Shown here in pieces: positions 11,774 through 25,159 of a DNA stretch of 64,000 nucleotides; within the stretch, counting starts at the first letter, position 1; every line of letters starts with the position of its first letter. The translations under genes were made by a program, and so were the position numbers. The stretch covers positions 107,712,852-107,776,851 of the forward strand of contig CM066728.1 in NCBI GenBank assembly GCA_033961575.1, in the 5' to 3' direction. The notes beneath the pieces were generated by a model, which saw nothing but the letters and a program-made list of their open reading frames with translations, was not told the origin of the DNA and made no database searches. The stretch comes from Aselliscus stoliczkanus. Lineage: Eukaryota; Chordata; Mammalia; Chiroptera; Hipposideridae.

Positions 11774-12486
11774 TTCCCCTCCCTTTTCTTGTCATCATTC
11801 TCAGCTGCTGCCTGAGTGTATAGGGATAGGCAACATCAGTGTGTTTCAAGTTTATGGCAGCTGGAGGCTGTGGAGTGTGAGAGCAGAAAACAAGTCTGTG
11901 AACCAGGACAACAGAAAAAGCATGAGCCCCAAAGGGCAGTATTTGAAGAAAAGGCATCCTTAAGTAATAATAGACATATTTCCTTTATGAATAAGAACAG
12001 GAAAATGACCCATTTCTTCAATTGCTGGTATGCATGGTTCTAGATGGCTGGTGTTTTGTGGTAGACTTTCCATCACAGTACAATATCATGTTTTCGGGAT
12101 TTTTATATGTTAAGTCAGATGAGGAGATTGGGTGGCTCTCCTTGGTTTTAGTAAAGTGAATCCTTTTTTTTTTTGGTTTATAATTCTTTTTTCCCATAAA
12201 AGTTCATATTGTACACCAAATAAATTAATATGTAAATGAAAATACTGAGATTTGTGGTAGAGTGTATTCTATACCTTCTGCCTTTACTTCCTATTTTAAA
12301 AATTTATTACTTAAGGTACGTATTCCCAAAAAGACATGAGAGAGCCATCATAAAATGTGTAAATTCACAACAGCAGTCTGACTTTGACGTTCAAGCTGCT
12401 TAGAGTAATTCAAATGGGTTTGAAATGGGGGTCCTTTCTGGTGTTTCCTGAGATTTGTTTTCATATGTTAACCTGTTCAAATTTTT
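11774..12486. other. AT-rich intronic sequence
   Basis: No recognised exon, RNA or repeat. Short A and T runs only. Confidence 0.4.
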
Positions 12487-12608
12487 CTTTCTTTCTTTTT
12501 TTTTTTTTTTTTTTGAGGGCAGTGTCAGTGGCCCTCATATATGCGACCCAAACCGGGGCTGCTGGTTTTCCAGGCCAGCACCTAACCACGGAGCCACTCA
12601 GCCTGCCC
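12487..12608 (-). mobile_element. tRNA-Ser-like SINE, copy 2 (older)
   Basis: A T-tract is followed by the reverse complement of the family 3' end (gagggcagtgtcagtggccc), B-box and tRNA-like head, ending gcctgccc. It is more diverged than the other copies. Read on the minus strand, its anticodon loop is CTGGAAA with anticodon GGA, the tRNA-Ser triplet. No clean target duplication was seen. Confidence 0.85.
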
Positions 12609-13189
12609 TTTTACTCCTTTCTTGAAGAAAGAGATCCTTGGGTGCACGTGATATTAAGTCAGGGCTATTCTATTTGTGATTTCCAAGCTGTCCCGTGCCA
12701 CTCTGTTTTAAATCTTACATTGCCAAAGCAGCTTACTCTGGTCGTGCAGGATGCTAATGGAGATTTCCAGAATTGATAAGCAATGACCATAGCATCATTT
12801 AAACTGGGTTAATAGGATCTTTTCTGTTTTGCAGTGTTGGTGTGTTACAGTTGGGCTTGAGTGCGCGGATGGCTGTGGACCCTTAGCGTGATACATGATT
12901 GAAGAAACACTCCAGCCTTTTCCTCCTTGGTAAGTCAGACATCTAAGTGGGAAGTGAAGAAACCAACCGTTTTATAGATTCACGTACTGTGATAGCTTAC
13001 GAGCTTCACTTAACTCTGCTGTTAAAAATGGCAGTGAATGGGCAAGCTTTCAGAAAGACAAGTCTTTACGGCACAAAATTTGAGCTAACCCCGATGTGAA
13101 ATCTTGCAGGAAGTCCTAAAAGGCACAGTCACAGCATCTCCAGTCCACAGTGTGATCGTACACCTGGCTTCAGTTCATTTTGCACCCTT

Positions 13190-13337
13190 GGGCTGGCCAA
13201 GTGGCTCAGTTGGTTAAGAGCTCGCTCAAGAGTGCAAGCTGAGCTTTGAGCAACAGCAGATCGATGCCCAGCCCCAGCTGAGCTGCCATTGAGCTGCCAA
13301 CAGGTGGCAGGATGGCTCAGCTAAAAATATATATGTA
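13190..13337 (+). mobile_element. Second-family tRNA-derived SINE
   Basis: It starts GGGCTGGCCAAGTGGCTCAG and has a canonical A-box (TGGCTCAGTTGGTTAAGAGC) and a decayed B-box near 13260. The tail is a short A/T-rich run. An 8-bp target duplication gcaccctt lies at 13182-13189 and 13338-13345. This head differs from the tRNA-Ser-like family in the window. It carries a CTCF-core-like site (separate entry). Confidence 0.85.
13297..13310 (+). promoter_or_regulatory. CTCF-core-like motif inside a SINE
   Basis: CCAACAGGTGGCAG matches the CTCF core CCASYAGRKGGCA at every position but the S (here A). Some mammalian SINEs (rodent B2 is the classic case) spread CTCF sites. Occupancy is not shown by sequence alone. 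Confidence 0.35.
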
Positions 13338-13716
13338 GCACCCTTATACATACTGCTACTTATTAGGGCAAGCTTGCAATTATTTTGGGCTTTCCAATAG
13401 CTATGTTACATAAAAGTGGTCTGGCATCAGACCTCCCTCTTTTATTACAAACAAACACAGATGTTTATAAGAGTCATGTTTGACCAAGAATGACATACTT
13501 AAATCATGGAATAACATGGAGTCACCCTTTGCCTCATATATCAAATTAAAGTCTTTTTTTCTTTTTTTTTAAGATTGTACTTTTTTTTTTTAAATACAAG
13601 ACTACTTTGACACCTTCAGGTCCATTTGACTCTGTGCTGTACTTTTTATCAAAAAATATGGGCAAAGGAAAACCAATTAATTTGTATTTCTTTAAGGAGT
13701 TTAAGTAGGGAACTAC

Positions 13717-13765
13717 TTCATTCATTCATTCATTCATTCATTCATTCATTCATGCATGCATTCAT
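13717..13765. repeat. (ATTC)n microsatellite
   Basis: About nine uninterrupted TTCA/ATTC units followed by two TGCA variants. Confidence 0.95.
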
Positions 13766-16586
13766 AGAAATAAATAATTGCAGCAAACCCATGAGCCTGA
13801 TGCAGCAGAACTTTTGGAGATGGGCCTTTCTCAAGAACCGCTGGTCTCTACACACTTGTTCCAGGAATAATGGAAAACTGTTCTTCACTTTAACAGAGGT
13901 GATTTAAAAAAAAAAATTATGATTATAAAAGTAATGGAAAGGTATATATGATACCTTATTAACAGAAAAAAGAAATTGCAGAATAATATATTTAATATAA
14001 TTCCATTCATCTTAGAAACGCACACACACAAACACATTACCTCTACACAGAAGTCATGCATGTCATAACATATAGCGAACATGTATCAATACATGTAAAT
14101 AGTTAATAGCTAATCTCTGCAGTTGAGGCTGTTGGCACATCATGAGCCATATATTCACTGTCTAAAATTTTCAATTTTAAAATTTGCAACTCGAGAGAAT
14201 GAATTTAAAAAGGTTTCCCATAGTGACTGGTGAAGGCTCGTTATGGAAAATAGGTACAAGAAAGAGAAAATTCGCCCAGAATGCCTTCAGCGAAGACAAG
14301 CGCTGTTAGCGTGGAACATAGTGAATTAGTGCTTCCATGAACTGTCCTGTCCGGAAGTCTGTTTTGTGGTATTTGTTGTTCATGTCTAAGTATATTATGG
14401 ACACAGGTACGTCACTTGCTGAAACATGCTGAGTGGCTGTATTTTGGGATAAAGATTTAGCCTGTCATTCTTAGTGACATCAGAAGTACTAAAGCTGCGG
14501 ACCCTGCTCCTCCCTCTCCTGTTGTCTAGCCAGCCTGGTGGACAGTGTCCGAGGAGGGATGCACAAAGGCCAGGGCACATCTGACCTGTTGTGTCATGTG
14601 CATCTCACTGTGCGTTAGCGAAGCTCACTGGCAGGATGGCCTGCTCCCATTATCTACTTCAGGATGCACCGGAATTCCCATGATGGAACCAGGAAAACCT
14701 TGCTTTGTCTCCTTTTCTCCGTATGGGGCTTTGGCCTTTTTTTCTCATTTGTTTAGCTGAGCATCTGCCAAGCATGTTGTTGTCCTGAAGGTCTCTGATT
14801 CCTGTAAATATTTGTGAATTGCAGATGTGTGGGGATGTTCAGAACTCTAGTTCCTTCGTTTTAAGTGGGGCTGGGAGAGGTGTACGTGTGCTGTTCGTTC
14901 CCAGACACCCATTCGAGGGGCAGTTGTGTGGGGGGTTAAAAGCTTGGATTTGAAGATTTGCAGTGTATGGGAGGAAACTGCCCTTTTGATTAAGCTGTGC
15001 ATAAGATCTTTATTTGGCAGAACTTTCCTAAGGGCAGAAAAATGACCTTGTGTTTGGTTTTTTGGGTTTCATGGGACTCGGGGTTTTCCGACATCATGGT
15101 CCCCAGATCAGAGTACTAGAGAGGTTTCTGTAGCAGGGCTGAAAACCTAATCAGTTCATGTTTTATCTGCTGGAGCTTTTCATGTGGTTTTGATGCGTGT
15201 TTGTGTCTCCTTTAGCCTCCCTGGCCAGAAAAGGATCAGAGCATTTTTGCTTCATTTGCTTTTGCTTAAAGTTTGGACAATAACCACTGTTGGTTAAACC
15301 AAAGCAGGAAAAGCAAAGGTTGGAAAGATGGTCAGGAGATTCTGGGAAGTAAACACCACCATATTTTCATATGACCATATCTAAGAATAGCGAACAAATC
15401 TTACATTTCCAGTGTGGAAGAATTAGGTGACATCTAAATTATTTACCATAGCTTGGAATCTTTTGGTCTTGACTGCCCTACTTACAGCTCGGAAGCCATA
15501 TGCCTTTGAGATCTGTTCCTTCTCCTTCCATAGCAAGCCACCTCCTTGCTAGAGTGATGGCTTGAAGACGAGACACCTGCCTAAGCTGGCCAATCACACA
15601 GACCATCTGGTGGCCACTCTGGTTCATTGCAGTTGAGGCCGTGCCTCCAGCTTGGACACCAATATCATATTCCTTCTCTCCGACCCAAAGATTGTATTAA
15701 CCATTAAGTTGCACCTCGGTTGTGTCTCCACACTCCCATGCCTGTCCCCTGAATGACTATTAATGTTGAATTCCTTGCAGTACTTCTTGTATGTGCACGT
15801 AGCCTTCCCTCTTTGGAACATGAGGCTCTTGACTTGATTGAGCTCGTCTTCCAGTCCGTAACAATGTGGACACGGTGAATGCTGGGTGTGCGTGTGCTAT
15901 GCACGGAAGTGATTTTTACTGAGATTTTGTAAAGCAGCTTCTCTAATGGCCCTTAACAGGGTGATAAAAATGTATTTCTCTAGCCTTCTGGTTGTGCTAC
16001 ATTTGATTTAAAATGTTTATTTCGTGATTTTTTCCAGTACTTAAATAATTAGATTTGCTGTAGCCATATGGACTGTCCCCATGGTGTCCAGCTGAGGACA
16101 CCAATCTGCTTCCTGGACAGTCGTGTCTGTTTTCCACATGAGTGAACCTCGTGCCTGGTGTATCACAGACAGGAAAGGGGCACGGTCCTTCCACAGTCTC
16201 TTTCTCCCTGCTGGCTGGCTGTAAGTTGTGAAGAGGACTGCACAGGAAGGCAAGGTTTATCAAGTAGCTCAGGCCGAGACCCATACGCCCTCCCTCCACA
16301 CAGATGGCAGTTCCTACCTGGCACTTCACGTTTCTTAAGTGGAACATTTGGACCTACTGACATGTCACAGCGGAATTTCGTCAGTATCATCTTCCAGGAG
16401 TACATATTATGAAACGTAAAACTAGCAGAGAACAGCATGGCTGTCGGGTCACGCTGTGGAGCCACGCTTGGAACCCTGAAGTAAATTAGTTCTCTTGTGT
16501 GTGCATGCTCAAAAAGGCAGCACTGATGTGTCTCCAGGGCGTCCCTGCTACGCTGGGAACACAATCTCTGGGCAGAGGGCTATGTG
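13766..16586. other. Intronic sequence without firm features
   Basis: No exon, RNA or confidently named repeat. 15480-15900 reads like a diverged interspersed repeat, but I could not assign it. Confidence 0.35.
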
Positions 16587-16965
16587 GGTACAGATAGAGA
16601 TAGATAGGCATGCTTGTAGGTGGATATAAATATAGATAAGGGTAGACATAGATATAGATATGCTATTGATAGGTATCTACAGATAGATAGATATAATAAA
16701 TAGAAATAGAGGTAGATAAAGATATAGATATAGATGATATGGCTACAGATATGATTAGCTATTGATAAGTATAGATAGATATACATATAAATAAAGATAA
16801 TGATAAAGATATAGATATACTCATAGATATGGATATGTATATAGATATAGACAGACATAGGTGTAGATGCTGATATAGATATACAGGTGTATATATATAT
16901 ATATATATATTTATAGATATAGATGATGTAGACATAGACATAGGAATAGACATAAATAGCACTAT
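16587..16965 (+). repeat. Degenerate GATA/TAGA microsatellite
   Basis: About 380 bp is dominated by GATA, TAGA and ATAT tetramers with a pure (AT)n core near 16890-16911. It is heavily interrupted, so old. The minus-strand open frames rich in Tyr, Ile and Ser here are artefacts of the repeat. Confidence 0.93.
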
Positions 16966-17187
16966 TTTGGGGACTTATGAAGGTCACTGGAGCAGGTTTA
17001 CAGTCAATGAAATAAATGTCTAAAACAGTGTGCTAAAGCCCAGCTTTGTGGCTTAAGTATGAATTTCTGGTAAATTATTTGTCAGCTGCTGAATGTCCAC
17101 ATGATAAAGGAAGATCACAGCTCTGCGGTGCCTTTAAAATAAGTGACCTTTCATTGCATGGTGCTGTAAGCACATGTGAGTGCGTGT

Positions 17188-17227
17188 ACACACACACACA
17201 CATACACACACACGCACATACACACTT
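17188..17227. repeat. (CA)n microsatellite
   Basis: An interrupted CA run with TA and CG variants. Confidence 0.9.
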
Positions 17228-17344
17228 ACACATTTTTCATTGAACAATGTGGACAGTTGACCACATTTCTTATCAGCCATTTCTGAACACATACCTGAGT
17301 CTTGTTGATGACTGTTCACAGCTGTGAGCAGCAGGTAAGAGGCA

Positions 17345-17547
17345 TCCACGGACTGGTCACATAGTAGGCACTATCCATGGGCCAGTCACATAGTAGGGGC
17401 TATCCACAGGTCAGTCACATAGTGGGTACCATCCACAGACTGATCACACAGTAGATGCTATCTACAGGCCAGACACATAGTAGGTGCTATCTATGGGCCG
17501 GTCACATAGTAGACACTATCCACAGGCCAGTCACATAGTAGATGCCA
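17345..17547 (+). repeat. 29-bp minisatellite, seven copies
   Basis: The landmark TCACATAGTAGG, or a close variant, recurs at 17357, 17386, 17415, 17444, 17473, 17502 and 17531, an exact 29-bp period with no length change. Units differ by several substitutions, so the array is older than the 24-bp one. The core cacatagtaggtgct resembles the 3' ends of MIR and L2, so the array may have grown from such a tail. Confidence 0.94.
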
Positions 17548-18384
17548 AACAGAATGGAATAACCTCTGTGAAGCATGTGCGTGAGCACATTTCCTATGTC
17601 AGTGCTGATTCTGAATATCACCACTGCAGCGAGCATCCTTTTAGTAGGCAGGCCTGGTCCTTTTCTCCCAAGTAACATTGACTTTTCTCTATTTTTCCAG
17701 AATTTCCTCCTTAACTCAGTTTGATGCTTAGTTACATGCTAACTTTATCATTCTACTGCCATATTTTCTATGGAGCTGATTACATTTCTTTTTATAACTT
17801 TCTATTTTATGTACTGTGTTCTGCTCTTTGAAGATTATTTCATAATCCAGGTGTAGGTCTCCGAAGTTTCTTCTGGGATGCCACCATAACAGCAATAATA
17901 ATGGAAAAGCGAATTGTGATGGTCTAGCTTTGTTCTGTGATTATAATGTTAAGTGACTTATATACATTCTAACTTTAACTCTTATTTTCTTGTTCAAGTT
18001 CCGTCTTTATGGCAGAGAGTTTACCAAGCAGCTTTTGTTTTCTTAAGCAAATACTAAATGGTCAGAGACACCGACTGCTAACATTCCTAACCACTTGTGC
18101 ATGGCTGTGAAGACTTAATCACTTTGGAGTAGCTTCTTAGTTTTCTTAACTCAGGCCACTTCCCCATGTCTAGTGTAGAGTGGACATCTCCTGGGTTGCT
18201 TCCACCTGCCTGTGTTAGTCACCCTCGTTTGGATCTGAAGGAGGGCAGGGACCAGTTCACCAGTGGAAGTCATCTAACAGCCCCTTGTAATGTAGCAGTG
18301 ACAGTAGAGATTTAGTAAACATCCTCCAACATTTCATTTTGTGAAACATTTTGCAAACCACTTTTAAGAACCTAGTAATAATTG
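17548..18384. other. Intronic sequence without recognised features
   Basis: No exon, RNA gene or named repeat was seen. Confidence 0.4.
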
Positions 18385-18590
18385 ATAATCATAGCTCAAA
18401 TGATTTGAGGACTCCCTGTGTCCCAGCCACTGGTCTGACTGCTTTACTTGTATTAGTTCATCTTTGCCACAACCGTACGAAGCAGGGTCTCCTGTTATTC
18501 CCAGCTTAGACAGGAGTAAGGCAAGGCGTGGAGGGGTTAAGAAACTTGCCAACGTCTCTGAGGTGACCTGGAGGGCCGAGCCTAGCGGGT
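18385..18590 (-). mobile_element. MIR SINE fragment
   Basis: gtgtcccagccactggtctg, then gctttacttgtattagttca, then ggttaagaaacttgcca follow the MIR consensus in reverse orientation. It is an ancient tRNA-derived SINE with approximate ends. Confidence 0.75.
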
Positions 18591-19079
18591 AACATATAAC
18601 TTCCTAATCCATTGTGTGTTTTACCCCCTTGGTTTTCTAAAGGTCACCAAGAGGGCTCCCATGGCAGAATATTATCAAAAGAATTATAAAGCAATAGAAC
18701 CCACCTACTTAAATGTTATTGCAAAATAAAGCAGCTATAGATTTCCGCAAACAGAATCTTGGTTTTATTCCACTGAGCTAGCAAATATTTTGAGGGTTGG
18801 AACCCACTTTCGCTGTGTAATTTCCTTGCCGAAAACACATGATTGGTGGTTCATTCAAACAAAAATTCCTCATTTAGACAAACATCTGTCTAAACAAATG
18901 GTGCCTCTGAAGCATCGTTTCCTGTATGTGGAGGTCATCACCACTATCGGGCATTGCAATTAATGTCTGATTGGAAACCATGTTTCTATCACTGATGAAA
19001 CACACTACTTTTCTTGAGAATTGCAAGGGACAGTGACAAGGAAAAATAACCTCTTTCCACCACCCCACCTCCCCCAATA

Positions 19080-19970
19080 GATATTTCTTGAGCACATACA
19101 GTGTGCGAGTCTCTTTTAGTAATTGGAGATAGACTGGCAAACAAGGCAGGCTCCCAGTTCTCATGGAGCTTACATTTTAGGTGGGAGAGTTAGGCTGTAA
19201 ACAATAATTATATCACGATAAATAAGAAACAGCATCGTGTAAGTGCTGTGCTGAGAATTCAGGTACGGTCATGTGACAGAGAGGATAGAGAGTGTAATAG
19301 GGAAGGGGAGAGTAGTGTGATGCGAGATCACAGAGGCGGGTAAGAGTGGGAGCGTGTAGGGCCTTGGAAGGCAGGACGTGAAACATGGATGTTCATGATG
19401 AGTGTGGGGAAGCCTTTGGAGAAGCAGTGGTGGGACAGGATTTGTTTGCATTTTGAAATAATCACTCGAGTTGTCATGGTTACCATTGGGGAAATGGATT
19501 GTGCGGTAGCAAGATGGGAAGCAGGGAGAGCAGTTAGAGGTTCATCATAGGTGACTGGACCAGGCATGAAGGTGGCACAGACTAGGGTGGTGTTGGTGGG
19601 GCTGGCGAAACTGGATGGACTTGGAATATTTTTAGCAGACTCAATGGTATTCTGATGGCCTGGGTATTGGGGGAGAGCCAAAGCAAATTTAAGAACAAGT
19701 TTTACGTTTTTGGACTTGAGAAAGTTGGTGGCAGGTAGACCATTCACTGAGACAGAAGTCTTGGGGAGATGTGGTTTTGGAGGGAAAAACAAGAATTCTC
19801 CTAGGGTTATGGCAATTTTGAGTTGCTGGCTTTCATTTCTCATCCAGTCAGGAGAGCAGCCGGTTACAGATATGAGTCTGGGCTACGTGGGAGTGACTGG
19901 AACCAGAGGTAGACATTTGGGAGTCCTCACCATGTTGATGGTGGTACAGCCCAGGGCCTCTCCCTAGGAT
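19080..19970 (+). mobile_element. Ancient mammal-wide interspersed repeat, family not assigned
   Basis: The motif catggagcttacatttta, a later part like gtggcaggtagaccattcac, and the phrase atatgagtctgggct are parts of a long, old repeat that recurs in mammalian genomes. The segments at 46.05-46.46, 47.83-48.09 and 49.78-50.40 kb look like the same or a similar family. I cannot name it without a library. Confidence 0.45.
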
Positions 19971-21124
19971 CGACTATAGGGAAGAAAAGCGTGACTCACA
20001 CAGTACCTTGGCCCTGGAAAGTTTGAGAAGGGGGCTGGAAGAGCTCTTCATAATATTTCACTTGATGCAGTAGTGCTTAGATACTTCAGAAGTGATCTTA
20101 AAAGTGATAAAAAGTCCCGAAGGTAATTCTGCCTTTCAGAGACTTTGCTCAACATCTTAGCAGCAAAATACCCCACTGTCATAATGTATGATGCCATTCT
20201 GGTTATAAGAAATCAGGTCAGATTCTTACAATGAGGTACATGATGACAGTCCTTTCCAGCCTTCAGTTTACTTTTTTCTTCCCATCAGCAGATCAGGCCC
20301 CTGTTGTTCTCAAAAGCAGACTCTTCTCAGTTGAGTATTAGGAGGCAGTGGGCAAGTAAGATACAGGTTTCAACCATCTACCCCGTTTTCCTTGTTAACC
20401 AAAATGCTACTTTCTGACATAAACATTGGCCCTACTGTTTTCTTGTCCCGCCCTGTACTCTTACAATTATATATATTTTTCCCAAGGACCTTGGGCTAGT
20501 GAACACAGTATTTGAGAGGCCTGCCGAATGTTTTGGCCAGCGTATTCCTTCGTGTTCTCAGTGTCAGCCCTGGCAGCAGTCATGACTGAATGAGCCTGTG
20601 AGCATTTGCAATGTGTTGGGTAAGACAGTCTGTGACACGCTGTTAATATTAACACAGCAGAGAGCGATACAGGCCAGAGGGCCACTCAGCGTTTGATTCC
20701 CCGCAAGGAGTTTAGTGAACGCCACTTGCATTGTGACACCTTTTGTGCGAGGATCAAAGCTGAGAAGTTCAGGATGTCACCAGAGTTTTATCAGTGGCTT
20801 GGAGCTTTGATTTTCTATCAAAGAAGAATGCGCTTGGCCTATTAATGTAGAGCTCAAGGTTCACATGTCTCAGTTAGTTGGCACTGGCCATTCAGATGTA
20901 TTTTATTGTAAAGCAGGATAAAGGGCTGTATGCTAAGAAGTAAATGGGTTTCAGCTTCCAGAATCCACACAGAGACCTTCGCGAGAGGGACACGTATAAT
21001 TCTGTAAGGCACAGTGATTGAGCGCTTGTTAAAAGAGATGAACTGAACTAAAGAATAAGTTATTTTTTGCAGTGGATTATTTCATTGGTAAAATGCCACA
21101 TAGAAACTAGTTTATAAATAATCT
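19971..21124. other. Intronic sequence without recognised features
   Basis: Nothing was recognised on either strand. Confidence 0.4.
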
Positions 21125-21425
21125 AAAACATATCATTTTAAAAAAATCACTTCATTGAGATATGATTGACATATGAAAAACATACATATTTTATGTATAG
21201 TTCTTGATGAGTTTGGGGATAAGAATGTACCTTGAAACCATCAATATCACCATCAAGGCCATGGACGTTGTATCCATCACCCCCCCAAAGTTTCCTTTTG
21301 CCTTCATGATAATTATTATTTGTTTTTGCTAATATTTAACCTACGATCTGCTGTCATAGAAATTTTAAGTATTCAATACAGTATTGTTATTAGCTATCAG
21401 TACTATGGTATATAGTAGATCCCAT
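21125..21425 (-). mobile_element. L1 3' UTR fragment
   Basis: cttcattgagatatgattga, the stretch with aaccatcaatatcaccatcaa, and ccatcacccccccaaagtttcc follow the antisense of L1 3' ends. Diverged; ends approximate. Confidence 0.7.
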
Positions 21426-22689
21426 TTTTAAAATTCGTGGTATTTTCAGAGATTCAGAATCACCTCCTAAGAATGCCATTTTGAGCAAGTCATTAGGGGT
21501 CACTGAGCTAAGTGGCAATCAGCCTGAATTTATTGTTATGGGATCTCCCTTCTCTGCTGCATAGGTGTTCAGATCTCAGGTGATACCTGTATGCTGGTGT
21601 CTCTGCAGCTCACTGAGAGCAGTAAAATGTATTATAAAGGTGCGATTTACCTCAACTGATCAGGGCTTTTAACAATTGCGTGCAAGTTGTCTGAGACTCA
21701 GAGAACTTACCACCCATGATTATAATATGATTTGACAGTGGATCCAGGAGTTCAGATGGAGTCGGTGAGGTCAAAGGGGATTCCATCATCCTTTTCAAAG
21801 AGTAACATTATCCCCCAATTTTGGGGATTAGAAACACTATAAAACATATTCTTTATCATTGATATCAACAATAATCTGATACACTTCAACAAGATAAAAA
21901 GCCAGTAGCACTGAAAGATCTTGGTAGACTCAGGTAGAACGATGGATATTTTTCTCTCCCTCTTTACCACCTAGTGCAAAGGCCCATGACTTTATAACTT
22001 GCAAAATTGTGGGAGATGACAGCTGGATAACAGAAACTCTTGAAGACGGAAGGAACCGGTTCTCTGATGGACTGTATCCCACTGTTAGCCTTCTTGTTTA
22101 TTTACCTCTCAAGGGGAGAAAGACACTGATGCCACATACCGTTTTTAAAAAAAGTCCTCAGTGTCTCTCTCTGAAATCAGCCCGTTCAAATGTACAACTT
22201 CAGGATGCCTGATTGCCCTGATGTGGGAGACAGTTCCCGAGCTAAGCCTATCACACAGCGTCTCTGTAGATGTTATGGTCATAGAATCCATCCTAGGGAC
22301 AGCACAGAGTAGTATTTAAGGCTGAAAACTCCCCAAACAAACACTTTGCCTAGATTTAAGAATTATGGGGAGCGACACATTGGTAACATTCACTCCCCAG
22401 GGTAGGACCAGCCGAGTTATTGACTCCCTGTGTGATTGCATTCTTCTCAGCCAGGGAAGGGTAAAGATGCCATTTGGGTCATGGCGAAGAATACATTTTT
22501 GGAAATGTAGTTTCATTATACTGGATTCTTTCCAAGTTTATATTTCAATGGATGTTTTAGTCTTCATTTTAGCAGTTGCAGACTGATTTTTCTATTGATT
22601 TCCTTCTCTTTTTTTTTGCAATGTAAGGACTAGAATGTAATTTGATGGTTATTTAAAAAAAAAAAAGCCCTGAATGCTAAATGACAATA
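21426..22689. other. Intronic sequence without recognised features
   Basis: AT-rich; no exon or named repeat was seen. Confidence 0.4.
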
Positions 22690-23490
22690 TAAATAATCTT
22701 AGCAAGTATTAGATACAGACAATATTTGCAATGCCTATGATAGACATAAGGTTAATATCTCCAATATATAAAGAGCTATATACATTGATTAAAAATTCAG
22801 TCTATGAGAAAATGGATAAAGAGATGAATAGGCAATTCAGATAAAAGTAAATTTTGATCTCCAGTAAGAAGATGAAATGATGTTCCATCCACTACTGTTA
22901 GGATAATGCAAATGAAATATTATTCTTCTGACTGGCAAATATATATATATATATGAAAGAAGAAAAGAAAGATAACACTTAAATTGCTGGTAAGGATTCT
23001 GATAAAAGCGGACTGTTATCCATTCCTGATGAATATGGGAATTGCTTACATTTTGACAAAGTAGCCTGACAATTCCTATTAAAAATATACAAACTTTGAC
23101 CCAGCAGTACCACTTCTGGGAATATAGATTATGAAATTAAAAACACCAACATACATATATAAAGGTATGAATATTGGGTTTTATGGTAGCATTGCTTTCA
23201 CCGTCCTCCTAATATCCTCAAAGAACTACTGCGCATATTGAGTATGTATCAATAGATTATCGATTATGTTTTAATTAGGGTATAATTCAGGCATTTAAAG
23301 ATGAATTTAAATTATACCTGGCTACCATGGAGAGATTTTCATAATATTCAGTGAAAAGAGTAGATCCCATTTTTTTAAACAGAAAAATCCTCATCCCTCC
23401 AGTCTGTATAAGTGTGTTTGTAGGTGATTCCATGAACATGGAGAAAGATCTAGAAGGGTGCTCACTCAAATGCTAACAATGGTTGTTATA
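22690..23490 (+). mobile_element. Old L1 fragment (ORF2 end and 3' region)
   Basis: ggttaatatctccaatatat, later ttgctggtaaggattctgat, and tttgacccagcagtaccact match the end of L1 ORF2 in sense. It is full of stops and indels and contains a short (AT)n at 22938-22954. Confidence 0.7.
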
Positions 23491-25159
23491 TGGGTAGGGG
23501 AGAAGCACTTCTAAGAAATGACCCTGCAATAGGCATTGAACTTGCAAAAGTAGGAAGATTCGGACAACTGGGGACTATGAACTCTAACCTTGCTGTTCTG
23601 GACATAGCAGAGATCCAGTTGTAAGAAAGGCCATCAGAACATTTCTATCCCTTTAAAGGGCTTAAAATAACTCCTGTAAGGAATATAGGCTCTTTCTCAG
23701 CCCCAGCCTATGTCAGGGATCCTTTCTGACTGTCTTCTGATCACATTCATTCTCCTTTCAAATATTCCCTTTTTAGAAAATAAACGTTCATCAGCAGTGG
23801 ATTAGAAATCCTAAATCTACCGTTAGGTAGTCATTAAATATTTCTCCTTCTCTCCAGCATATGAATAACCTGGGGCATGTGGAAAATGTTTCCCACGTCT
23901 CATTTTCCTCTTCTATGCATGCAAATACCTTCATTCTCTTGTTTGTTGTGGGTAGTGACAAACATTATAATTAAGGTAAATTATAATGGTAAATGCCTAA
24001 CTTTTTATTCAAGAGGTATTGTATAAACAGAAAGATTGAATATAATACAGCCCCTTAGCACTATTCTATTAGCAAATATTATTGCTATTACTTAGAAGAA
24101 GGAAAACTGGCTGGGGGGTAGGGGATGAAACATAAAGAATTTGCATGGTGACATACGCAGGAGTCAGTGACAAAGGCAGGGGTTTCCTTGAATGTCAGCA
24201 AACTCTCTGGTCCATTGTTTGAAGAGCCCCAGTGCATTGCACACGGTTTAAGATGGAGTGTTGTGTATGCGTGCATACCAGCAAATAACACAGGAGAAAT
24301 GGAGTAGGGCAGCTGTTGAGCAAATGCCCTTCCATTTTTTGAATGGCATCTGGAACCAGTATGGCTGCCATGGGCTCCAGAGCACACCCTGAAGCCAGTG
24401 GTTTGGCTGCAGATGCACTCATAGGGCTTTTGGGGTGCACATCAAGAAATGTCTACTTGAGTCATAATGTTTTCTGTATGTGGCACAACAGACGAAAGTT
24501 CTTCTTAATTTGCCTTTCTGAAAACTTGATTTTCTTTTGCTGGTTATGTGCTGATTTATTAATAATTGAGCTTTTCTATATCCTGTCATACACTGACTTG
24601 GGAGGAAAATGAAATGCGTTTTCTAGGATGAATAAATAGAAGTCATTTGTAAACATTTAAATGTACTGTGGACGTTTGAATACATGCGCGCCGGCCCCAG
24701 GAGCAAGACGAAGCCTCCCATGTTAAAACCTGCTCTCAGATCACTAGCAGGCCCATCTATGGACTCAGTGGGCTTGCACAGCAGCAGAGCAGGTTGCCCC
24801 ACTGTAGTTAGGATACCGGGCAGCCAAGGAGCGCCCTTGCCTTGCTCCTCTTGATCGTCAGCTCAGAGATGCAGTTTCTCCTCCCTGAGCATGACTGTGA
24901 ACGTAAATTTGCACCTCCCTTCCTCTGTCTCTGCCCCACTTCCTAAGGGAGGCACATAGCCCTGCCAAGATATATTCTGTTTGACTTTTATCCTAAACGG
25001 TTATGTTGCCTGCTACGCACCTGAGTCCCTCTTAGCACTGATAGGTGTCTGGGCACTTTCTACCCCATTGCTTGTCCTCATCAATGTGAGGAGCAAATGT
25101 AGACAAGTTTATTATTCTTTGGCTTATAGATATTGGAGTTACCATTCTTAAAGACCTCC
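23491..25159. other. Intronic sequence without recognised features
   Basis: No exon or named repeat. 24670-24860 is locally GC-richer than its surroundings. Confidence 0.35.

Noticed and set aside
16580..16987. 135-residue Tyr/Ile/Ser-rich minus-strand frame
   Set aside because: Translation of the degenerate GATA microsatellite.
17345..17547. Regular 29-bp repeats suggestive of a CRISPR array
   Set aside because: Units are contiguous with no unique spacers, and the window is a mammalian intron.
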